Source: an uncultured Chlorobiota bacterium
GTDB lineage: Bacteria; Bacteroidota; Kapaibacteriia; OLB7
Assembly (NCBI GenBank): GCA_946481475.1
Contig: CAMLOB010000324.1
Coordinates: forward strand, 1 to 5,439
Direction: 5' to 3'
DNA length: 5,439 nt
The position numbers and the translations under genes were made by a program. The notes beneath the pieces are model-generated. The model ran no database searches. It was given only the letters and a program-made list of their open reading frames with translations, and was not told the DNA's origin. Below, piece after piece: positions 1 through 5,439 of this stretch; positions within the stretch are counted from its first letter, which is position 1, and every line of letters starts with the position of its first letter.

Positions 1-1050
1 CGCCAGCTTCTCCGGTATCAGCGTGAAGATCGAAGCCGTCAGGAACATGAAGAGCGTGCCGATGCCGATGCCGACCCATCCTGCGAGAGCGGCCGCACGG
101 GGCTCGCCGCGCCCCATGCTCTGTCCGACACGCGTCGTGATCGCAAAGGATGTCCCCATCGGAACCATGAAGGCGAACGCCGCCAGCATGATCGAGACCT
201 GGTGGGCTGCAAGGGCGACCGTGCTGATCGTCCCCATCAGCAGCGACGTCACACCGAACGCACCATGTTCCATGCTGTGCGTCGCACCGATCGGCAGACC
301 GAGCTTCAGCATCCTTACCAGATAGCGGGGACGGGGAATCCGTGCCCGGTAGAGAAAACGGTAGCGGCGGAATTCTTTGGTGCCGAAGACGTAGATGAGC
401 ATCAGTCCCAGCATGACCCACCGGACAAACGCGGTGGCATAGCCTGCACCGACCGCACCGAGCGCGGGCATGCCGAGATTGCCGTAGATCAGTGCGTAGT
501 CTGCGATGATGTTGAAGAAGATTGCCGTAAAGGAGATGACCATCGCAACGCGCGTTCTGCTGACCGCATCGCAGAATCCGCGAAAGACGCTGAACCAGAG
601 GTTGGCCACCATCCCCCAGCTCATCGCCCGGGTATAATCTCCGGCCAGCGCCGCCACCTCCGGTTCCTGTCCTCCGGCCAGCAGGATCGTCTCGGTGTTC
701 CAGACAACACCGAAACCGATCACCGTCAGGAAGAAGGCAAGCCAGAGACCCTGCGCCACCGAACGTCCGATCTCCTTCTCGTCGCCGGCGCCGAACGCAT
801 GGGCCACCATCGGATTGACGGCTGCCAGCGTACCGAAGGAAAAGACGACGTAGAAGAAGTAGACCACGTTGCCGATGCCGACCGCTCCCAGTGCTTGCGG
901 TCCGAGCTTCGCCACCATGAACGTGTCGATAAAGCCCATGCTCATCTGGCTGAGCTGGGCCAGAACAACCGGAAGTGCAAGGAGCATCATGCTCCGCACC
1001 TCGGCTTTGATCTCACCCGATGAGTACGATATGGTCGATTGTCTCTTCAC
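1..1050 (-). CDS. MATE-family efflux transporter, NorM-like (partial, C-terminus beyond left edge)
   Basis: This is an inner-membrane antiporter that would export cationic drugs or metabolites in exchange for Na+ or H+. The minus strand is open for 350 codons up to position 1 and is rich in hydrophobic helices. The first half matches the MatE pattern: LALPVVLAQLSQMSMGFID, then TFMVAKLGPQALGAVGIGN. D42 in the first helix (GFIDTFM) fits the conserved cation-site Asp of NorM, and E261 (SMEHGAF) fits the conserved TM7 Glu. The second MatE repeat begins near residue 245 (MLKLGLPIGA) and includes STVALAAHQ and RVGQSMGRGE. Family members are about 440-470 residues, so roughly the last 100 residues, including TM10-12, are missing. 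The start is uncertain: no in-frame ATG lies upstream of the conserved IKAEVR segment, so I chose GTG at 1050, although its Shine-Dalgarno match is poor. Family and partial status are secure; the substrate is unknown. Confidence 0.94.
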   Translation of the reverse strand, partial: MKRQSTISYSSGEIKAEVRSMMLLALPVVLAQLSQMSMGFIDTFMVAKLGPQALGAVGIGNVVYFFYVVFSFGTLAAVNPMVAHAFGAGDEKEIGRSVAQGLWLAFFLTVIGFGVVWNTETILLAGGQEPEVAALAGDYTRAMSWGMVANLWFSVFRGFCDAVSRTRVAMVISFTAIFFNIIADYALIYGNLGMPALGAVGAGYATAFVRWVMLGLMLIYVFGTKEFRRYRFLYRARIPRPRYLVRMLKLGLPIGATHSMEHGAFGVTSLLMGTISTVALAAHQVSIMLAAFAFMVPMGTSFAITTRVGQSMGRGEPRAAALAGWVGIGIGTLFMFLTASIFTLIPEKLA

Positions 1051-1218
1051 AAATAATTCGTCCGGTATACACAAGGATCGTGCCGATTCTCTCCTCAGCA
1101 GAATATCAAGGCGAAAAAGCTGGTGGTTTTTCCAGCGCAAATACAATATCTTACCCGACCTGAATCCAGACGATGGGACGATCTGTCCCGGACCACCAGA
1201 ACAGAGAGGCGATCTTCC
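1051..1218. promoter_or_regulatory. Divergent intergenic region between the MATE gene and the propeller gene
   Basis: The 168 bases separate two genes transcribed away from each other, so promoters for both should lie here. The segment is more A+T-rich than the flanking genes around 1051-1060 and 1133-1152. A TACAAT hexamer at 1142-1147 could be a -10 box for the rightward gene, but I see no convincing -35 partner. On the minus strand a TATTTG-containing stretch at about 1137-1147 loosely recalls the TAnnTTTG -7 box of Bacteroidota, but the spacing does not match exactly. A small hairpin (GGGAC, loop GATCT, GTCCC) lies at 1175-1189, within the likely leader of the rightward gene. Promoter presence is inferred from gene orientation; no exact box is claimed. 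Confidence 0.4.
1203..1209 (+). promoter_or_regulatory. Ribosome-binding site of the propeller gene
   Basis: AGAGAGG lies nine bases before the ATG at 1219 and is a good purine-rich Shine-Dalgarno match. It decides the start. The same frame is open further upstream, with another ATG at 1123, but the 32 extra residues there are charged and would bury the signal peptide that begins exactly at 1219. Confidence 0.7.
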
Positions 1219-3687
1219 ATGAAGAATTCTACGTACTTCGGAACACTCCTTTCCTTTCTCCTCATCACCGTTGCGCTTCCGGCCTTTGCGCAGGAATACT
1301 CGACCGTCCGTCGCGACGGCGGACTGGCCGGAGGAGTTCACAACAATCCGGGGAGCGAGGCTTCGGTGATTCTGGAACCGGAAGGTCCCTGCCGCCTGGT
1401 CGGACTGCGAATCTATTTCCCGACCGCGACTCCGGCGAGCGATACGATATGGATTGTCGGCGATGCCGCCGCCGGTGCCGTCCCCCCGACAAGCTGGGTC
1501 TGGTCCTACAACACGATCGCCCCTCCGTTCATTATTCAGTATGACGGCACGCCCGGCTGGAAGGAGTACGACCTGAGCGAAATGAATATCCATATCGACG
1601 GTCATGATCGCGTCGTGATCCAGCATCGGATCGATCCGAACGGTCTGCTCTGGGGAGTCGACAACAATTCGCAGAAGACTCCCTACGGATCGTTCCTGAT
1701 GGATCCGGCGCAGAACAACTCTCTCGGGTTTCCCGGACTGTACCAGCTTGCTGCTGGAGACTTCATGGTCCGATTGCTGGTCGAGTACGATTATCCGGAA
1801 GGAGACGGTTCGGCTCCCCCTCCACTGCCGACGATGGTTGACGTTACCGAGAGTGCCGGACTGGTCGGTCCGAACGGACCGATCTCCTCGGCCCGGGTCA
1901 GCGTGGCCGACTGGAACAACGACGGCTGGGATGACGTTGCGGCCGGATCGAACTTCTGGCAAAACAACGGTGACGGAACGTTTACGCGGATGGATATGGG
2001 GATTATCGCCAACACCACCGTCTGGGGGGATTATGACAACGACGGCGATCTTGATTGCTTCGGCGTGCGGGGTGGGAAACTCCGGGTGGAGAAGCTCCCC
2101 TCCGGAGGTGACACGATCCTGATGCGTCCCGACACGCTCTGGCGAAACAACGGCGACGGGACATTCACCAACGTCTTCGGGGAATCGGGCATCAGAAACT
2201 ATGCGCCGACGGTGACGCCGATCTGGTTTGACTTCGACCGGGACGGCTACCTTGACCTGTTCATCAGCAACGGACGGATCGATACGGGAGCGAATGCGAC
2301 CTATACCGAAATCTTCTTTCAGGACAGGCTCTGGCGGAACAATGGTGACGGAACATTTTCCGACGTCACCGCCGATGTCGGTATCCCGGCTGCCGAATCG
2401 GGACTGAACACCGACTGCTGGGGGGCGGCTCCGACCGACTACAACCGGGACGGGCGGACCGACATCTTTGTCGCCACCTACCGGCTTGCTCCGGATGTGC
2501 TCTACAGAAACAACAGTGACGGAACCTTTACCGATGTCGCCGCAGCTACCGGCGTCAGGGGAGTGCCGACCGCCGAGCCGCAATACTTCGGACACGGCAT
2601 CGGAGCCGACTGGGCCGACTACAACAACGACGGGCTTGTCGACCTGACGGTCGGCAATCTCGGGCATCCGGACTGGCGTGGCCGTGTCTCGAATCCCTCG
2701 CTGGTCTACCGCAACGAGGGAGGTCCCGACTACAGGTTCACAGAAGTCCGTTCCTCGCTCGGCGTCAAGTTCTTCGAGATGAACACCGGCGTCGTCTGGG
2801 GAGATTTCGATCTGGACGGATACCAGGATCTCTTCCATTGCCACTACTCCTATCAGAAGGAGGGGGCAAGCGGAGAACCGGCACGTCTCTCACGGCTCTA
2901 CTTCAACGGAGGACCGGGTGAAGACTGGCGTCTGCACGACCGGACCTGGGATGTCGGTCTGCGGATTCACGGAGCCTGGACGGCGGCCCGACTGGACTAC
3001 GATCGGGACGGCGATCTCGACCTTCTGGTGGCGACGCCCCACGAGAAACTGACGCTCTACCGGAACGATCTTCCTCTGAAAGGAAAGGGTATCATCTTCA
3101 GACTGCAAGGAGAAAAGGAAGCGGGGATACCGGAGGACGGATACGGAACGCGGGTGACGGTTCACAATGGAGATCAACTCTTCTTCCGCGAACTGCAGGG
3201 GGGAGGGAGCGGGGCAACCGGCACGCAGAACAGCAACGCACTTCACTTCGGCGTCGGAGAGACCGAAACGGTCGACAGCGTCGTGGTGGAGTGGGCCGAC
3301 GGGGAGCGGCAGGTCTTCAGGAATGTGGCGACCGAACGGGAGTATCGTGTCCGGTACGGCACGTCGAATCCGGAGGAGATCTACAACCTGCTGTCGGTCG
3401 ATGACCGTTCCGGATCGAAGGGGGAGACCGGCAGCCGGTTTGCCGTATCGAACGTGCGGTACGAAGAAGGATATCTCGCCTTCAACCTGTCGACTACGAG
3501 GAGATTGCCGATGACTGTGGAGGTGAGCAACACACTCGGGGAGGTGATCGTGAAGAAGCGCTTTCCGAATGTGGTGACCGACGGCTGGAAGATCGAGCTG
3601 CCGGGAAAGCCGGCGGCGGGAATCTATCTCGTCCGTTTTACCGACGGCGAGATGCAGGAAGTGGTAAAGGTTCGAGTCGGTCTGTAG
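1219..3687 (+). CDS. Secreted CRTAC1-like FG-GAP/VCBS propeller protein with ASPIC/UnbV domain and T9SS sorting-like C-terminus
   Basis: This 822-residue protein should be exported and surface-attached or released; its biochemical role is unknown. A signal peptide covers residues 1-24 (MKNS, a hydrophobic core, then a PAFA/QEY cleavage site). Residues 26 to about 192 form a beta-rich module I cannot assign, followed by a GDGSAPPPLP linker. Seven D-x-D/N-x-DG-x-x-D calcium loops start at residues 231, 271, 338, 407, 467, 529 and 593 (for example DYDNDGDLD), and four are followed by NNGDGTF-type turns, the hallmark of FG-GAP/VCBS repeats. An ASPIC/UnbV domain follows at about 640-712 (GYGTRVTVHNGD, RELQGGGSG, LHFGVGE, VEWADGERQ). 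The last 75 or so residues, with SNTLGEVI, PAAGIYLVRF and VVKVRV, look like a T9SS type A sorting domain. Such proteins are usually recruited for adhesion or ligand binding, but that is inference. The gene stands alone, divergent from the MATE gene and convergent with the next. Confidence 0.93.
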   Translation: MKNSTYFGTLLSFLLITVALPAFAQEYSTVRRDGGLAGGVHNNPGSEASVILEPEGPCRLVGLRIYFPTATPASDTIWIVGDAAAGAVPPTSWVWSYNTIAPPFIIQYDGTPGWKEYDLSEMNIHIDGHDRVVIQHRIDPNGLLWGVDNNSQKTPYGSFLMDPAQNNSLGFPGLYQLAAGDFMVRLLVEYDYPEGDGSAPPPLPTMVDVTESAGLVGPNGPISSARVSVADWNNDGWDDVAAGSNFWQNNGDGTFTRMDMGIIANTTVWGDYDNDGDLDCFGVRGGKLRVEKLPSGGDTILMRPDTLWRNNGDGTFTNVFGESGIRNYAPTVTPIWFDFDRDGYLDLFISNGRIDTGANATYTEIFFQDRLWRNNGDGTFSDVTADVGIPAAESGLNTDCWGAAPTDYNRDGRTDIFVATYRLAPDVLYRNNSDGTFTDVAAATGVRGVPTAEPQYFGHGIGADWADYNNDGLVDLTVGNLGHPDWRGRVSNPSLVYRNEGGPDYRFTEVRSSLGVKFFEMNTGVVWGDFDLDGYQDLFHCHYSYQKEGASGEPARLSRLYFNGGPGEDWRLHDRTWDVGLRIHGAWTAARLDYDRDGDLDLLVATPHEKLTLYRNDLPLKGKGIIFRLQGEKEAGIPEDGYGTRVTVHNGDQLFFRELQGGGSGATGTQNSNALHFGVGETETVDSVVVEWADGERQVFRNVATEREYRVRYGTSNPEEIYNLLSVDDRSGSKGETGSRFAVSNVRYEEGYLAFNLSTTRRLPMTVEVSNTLGEVIVKKRFPNVVTDGWKIELPGKPAAGIYLVRFTDGEMQEVVKVRVGL
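1909..3021 (+). repeat. Seven in-gene calcium-loop (FG-GAP/VCBS) repeats
   Basis: The nine-codon loops lie at 1909-1935, 2029-2055, 2230-2256, 2437-2463, 2617-2643, 2803-2829 and 2995-3021. Each keeps Asp at positions 1, 5 and 9, Asp or Asn at position 3 and Gly at position 6, so all seven look able to bind Ca2+. The intervals are 40, 67, 69, 60, 62 and 64 residues. Related NNGDGTF/NNSDGTF turns lie at 1963-1983, 2146-2166, 2338-2358 and 2509-2529. The last three blades carry weaker versions (YRNEGG, YFNGGPG, LYRNDL). This is a protein-level repeat; the DNA copies have diverged. Confidence 0.9.
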
Positions 3688-3693
3688 GGGTGA

Positions 3694-3748
3694 GGGAGTG
3701 AGCGGTCAGGGAGCAGGGATGAGCCGTCAACTTTGCGTTCTTTGCTTC
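3694..3748. repeat. Short imperfect direct repeats after the propeller gene
   Basis: TGAGCGGTCA at 3699-3708 recurs as TGAGCCGTCA at 3720-3729 (9 of 10 bases), each preceded by a GGGA-type purine run, giving a period of 21 bases. Immediately after, CTTTGCGTT at 3731-3739 is followed by CTTTGCTTC at 3740-3748 (7 of 9). The motifs are short enough to be chance or decayed slippage products. Confidence 0.4.
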
Positions 3749-3843
3749 CGCGCGCTTCGGATGCGTGATTCTTCCGTGTAGAGAGTATCCGTCAAGCTAT
3801 GAGGATCGTTCCCTCCCCGCTTCGGAAAAGCTGAGCAAGCCTC

Positions 3844-3858
3844 GACCCGCTCCGGGTC
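3844..3858. repeat. Perfect 6-bp hairpin, first of a tandem pair
   Basis: GACCCG, loop CTC, CGGGTC form a perfect G+C-rich stem. It sits seven bases from the next hairpin. There is no T-run on either side, so it is not a classical intrinsic terminator on its own. Confidence 0.5.
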
Positions 3859-3865
3859 TCCGGTG

Positions 3866-3884
3866 CGTCGGGATAAACCCGACG
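3866..3884. terminator. Perfect 7-bp hairpin, candidate terminator of the Ig-like gene
   Basis: CGTCGGG, loop ATAAA, CCCGACG form a perfect stem. In the minus-strand sense it starts 18 bases past the stop codon of the Ig-like gene, a typical terminator position, and it lies about 180 bases past the stop of the rightward gene. It lacks a U-tract in either direction, so it may act with the adjacent hairpin as a bidirectional transcription block or as an mRNA 3'-end stabiliser. Alternatively it may be part of a dispersed palindromic repeat. Confidence 0.4.
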
Positions 3885-3902
3885 GCTACCCTCCCCTTTA
3901 CC

Positions 3903-5439
3903 TCAGAATCCGACATCCACATCCGTCGTCGTCCATCGCGCCCGGACCTGAACGGTTCCTTCCCGCTGCGTAAAGACTTCTCCCGGACGGTAGGGGGAGA
4001 GTGATCCGTAGTCGTAGAGACCGTCCCCGTCGGTGTCCCGGAAGGCGGTCAGGCGGTAGTGCCCGGCCGGTATATCCGTAATCTCCCAGGGACCGGCCCG
4101 GTCGAGTCTGATTCTGAACTCCCCTCCTTCTTCGGTCGATCGCAGCACAATCACGTGCGGAACGTTCGGTGCCGTCGAGTCGATCAGTCTTCCCTGCAAC
4201 GTCCCCCGCTGCGGCAGCGGTTTGATCGTCACCGGTATCCTTCGAATCGTATCGGTCCGGTATCCCCCCGGATCGCTGAATCCGCCGAGATCGATTGCAA
4301 AAAGGGCCGACGGGACGTTGAACGTCGTGTCGGTTGCTGTGGCGATGAGTGTGCCGGGAGAGCTCTCGGCAAGTCGGTACCCGATTTCCTTGCCCGATGC
4401 CGTGTCGATCAGCCGGACGAGCGTTCGGCTCCGGTCGAGCGTCACCGGCTCGTCAAATTGCAGCAGGATCGTGTCGGTGGTCCGGATTGTTCCATCAACC
4501 GGAACGGAGAACCGGAACTGCGGCGGGATGGTGTCCCGGCTCTGCGTTGTGGTGAACTCCTTGCTCCGTGCCGTATCGCTGATGAGCAGACCGGTGGTGT
4601 CGCGGAGATCGCTTATCCGGATTTCCGCCGGTGCGTCAGCAGTCAGAGCGTCATGCCGGAGAGTGATCCGTAGCGGATTGACCGTCGATCTCCACGCCTG
4701 CACTACCGGGATTTCCGTCCCGGCAACCGTCAACCGGAATCGCTCCGGACGAATCGTTCCGGTATCGATCGGTTCGCTGAACGTCAGATCCGTTCGTGTC
4801 CGGCTTGCCGGCATGGCCGAGAAAAGTTGCGGCGGCGTAATGTCCAGCGGGGCAGGGTTCAGACGGAGTCTGACGCCGGTGACCGGCGCGTAGTCCGGCG
4901 CGATCGTGTAGTCCGTTACTGCAACGCCGAACGCGTCGGTTCCGGGGGAGTAGCGCCGGTCGGCGAACTCATCGGTTACCGTCGCCAGACGATAGCGTCC
5001 CGGCGGCAGACCTTCCAGCGAGAACAAGCCGTTGTCGGCAACCGGAGCGATGACGTCGGGGGGCGTCTGATCGAAGTTCATCGTGTCGTTGAACGTCGCG
5101 ACGTCGTCCGGAACGATCCAGGCAAAGACGTAGGGACTCCGTCCTTCCGCACCGGTCACCGTCCCGGCAATCCTGCCGCTGTCGATCACCGGTCCGGTGG
5201 AGAACCGGAGCGTGACCGGAGAACCGAGCCGGTTGCCGGAAAGATCGGTGACTCCGGAACCGACCGTTACTGCGTAGGTCCGGTTCTCAAGGAGGGGATC
5301 GCGGAACTCTATCTCCAGCGTTTTACCGTTCCAGTCGATCTCCGGCGGACGCTCGGGGATCGGCGTGATGATGATCTCCTGAGCGACACCCGATTCCTGA
5401 AGGTATTCGTTGAAGGTGATTTCCACCTTCCTCTCGGCA
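3903..5439 (-). CDS. Multidomain Ig-like (Big_5/SbsA) surface protein, probably a lipoprotein (N-terminus beyond right edge)
   Basis: This is the C-terminal 511 residues of a probable outer-surface protein of unknown function. The open frame runs to the window edge. A GTG at 5426 is unlikely to be the real start because the family motif FNEYLQ continues straight out of coding sequence upstream (AERKVEIT). Counting from the edge, residues 1-82 are the end of a Big_5 Ig-like domain (FNEYLQ, LEIEFRDPLLENRTYAVTVG, VTLRFSTG). Residues about 88-194 are a carboxypeptidase-regulatory-like fold (GRIAGTVTG, LFSLEGLPPGRYRLATV). Two further Ig-like units follow at about 200-298 (DITPPQLFSAMP, LTFSEPIDTGTI) and 303-405 (DTIPPQFRFSVP, ILLQFDEPVTL). 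A second regulatory-like fold closes the protein (LQGRLIDSTAP, ITDIPAGHYRLTAFRD), with a DTDGDGLYD loop and the terminal VRARW motif. Related proteins begin with a lipobox; that part is not visible here. No Cys occurs in the fragment. Confidence 0.85.
   Translation of the reverse strand, partial: AERKVEITFNEYLQESGVAQEIIITPIPERPPEIDWNGKTLEIEFRDPLLENRTYAVTVGSGVTDLSGNRLGSPVTLRFSTGPVIDSGRIAGTVTGAEGRSPYVFAWIVPDDVATFNDTMNFDQTPPDVIAPVADNGLFSLEGLPPGRYRLATVTDEFADRRYSPGTDAFGVAVTDYTIAPDYAPVTGVRLRLNPAPLDITPPQLFSAMPASRTRTDLTFSEPIDTGTIRPERFRLTVAGTEIPVVQAWRSTVNPLRITLRHDALTADAPAEIRISDLRDTTGLLISDTARSKEFTTTQSRDTIPPQFRFSVPVDGTIRTTDTILLQFDEPVTLDRSRTLVRLIDTASGKEIGYRLAESSPGTLIATATDTTFNVPSALFAIDLGGFSDPGGYRTDTIRRIPVTIKPLPQRGTLQGRLIDSTAPNVPHVIVLRSTEEGGEFRIRLDRAGPWEITDIPAGHYRLTAFRDTDGDGLYDYGSLSPYRPGEVFTQREGTVQVRARWTTTDVDVGF
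4011..4037 (-). other. Calcium-type loop DTDGDGLYD in the Ig-like protein
   Basis: The nine codons at residues 468-476 of the visible fragment keep the D-x-D-x-D-G-x-x-D pattern. In Bacteroidota relatives the equivalent place usually carries a D-x-N-x-N-G-x-x-D-like stretch just before the last strands, so the loop is probably a normal family feature with a full acidic set. Confidence 0.6.

Larger units (their letters stand above)
3688..3902. other. Non-coding gap between convergent genes
   Basis: The 215 bases lie between the stop codon of the rightward propeller gene and that of the leftward Ig-like gene. I find no credible gene: a plus-strand frame opening at 3765 runs on into the antisense of the Ig-like gene and shows no recognisable motif. 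The gap instead holds short imperfect direct repeats near its left end and two perfect hairpins near its right end, each listed separately. No insertion-sequence ends or target duplications are visible. Confidence 0.7.

Noticed and set aside
202..1023. Long open frame on the plus strand (273 codons) across the left gene
   Set aside because: It is antisense to the MATE gene, its product is rich in His, Arg, Asp and Cys with no hydrophobic or domain pattern, and such frames are expected opposite high-G+C coding DNA.
1123..1218. Upstream ATG extension of the propeller gene
   Set aside because: The 32 extra residues are charged and would precede a clear signal peptide; a good ribosome-binding site lies just before 1219 instead.
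1909..3021. DNA tandem repeat or CRISPR-like array
   Set aside because: The periodicity is at the protein level with uneven spacing and divergent codons, as expected for propeller blades.
3765..4004. Plus-strand 79-codon frame in and beyond the convergent gap
   Set aside because: Half of it is antisense to the Ig-like gene, it spans both hairpins, it has no ribosome-binding site that I can see, and no motif.
4059..4893. Two plus-strand open frames (4059-4673 and 4222-4893)
   Set aside because: Both lie antisense to the Ig-like gene, overlap each other in different frames, and have low-complexity Arg/Ser/Val-rich products without recognisable motifs.
5424..5426. GTG codon as the start of the Ig-like gene
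   Set aside because: The frame is open to the edge and the conserved FNEY region sits only four codons inside, whereas relatives have a signal peptide and about half an Ig domain before it.

Overview
The window (about 59% G+C by eye) reads as ordinary chromosomal DNA from a member of the Bacteroidota/Chlorobi/Ignavibacteria side of the FCB group. Two things point there. The secreted propeller protein in the middle ends in a type IX secretion (T9SS) type A sorting-like domain. The gene on the right is a Big_5 (SbsA Ig-like) cell-surface protein with the 'FNEY' N-terminal and 'VRARW' C-terminal signatures seen in Bacteroidota lipoproteins. The G+C content is higher than in typical Bacteroidia, which would suit Ignavibacteria, Kapabacteria or Rhodothermota-like lineages, but the taxon cannot be fixed from this window.

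Layout: (1) positions 1-1050, minus strand, a MATE-family (NorM-type) multidrug/cation antiporter whose C-terminus lies beyond the left edge. (2) 1051-1218, a divergent intergenic region with a clear ribosome-binding site for the gene to its right. (3) 1219-3687, plus strand, a complete 822-residue secreted protein: signal peptide, an N-terminal module I do not recognise, seven FG-GAP/VCBS-type calcium-loop repeats (a probable seven-bladed propeller), an ASPIC/UnbV domain and a T9SS sorting-like C-terminus. (4) 3688-3902, a convergent, non-coding gap of 215 bases with short imperfect repeats and two tandem perfect hairpins. (5) 3903-5439, minus strand, the C-terminal 511 residues of a multidomain Ig-like/carboxypeptidase-regulatory-like surface protein whose N-terminus lies beyond the right edge.

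The three genes alternate in orientation (-, +, -), so none shares an operon with another inside the window and no joint pathway can be argued. The propeller protein and the Ig-like protein are probably exported or surface-located, and the MATE protein sits in the inner membrane. I see no tRNA, rRNA, CRISPR array, transposase or phage gene. No clear new system is evident. The most unusual items are the seven-loop propeller with its unassigned N-terminal module and the REP-like hairpin pair between the convergent genes.
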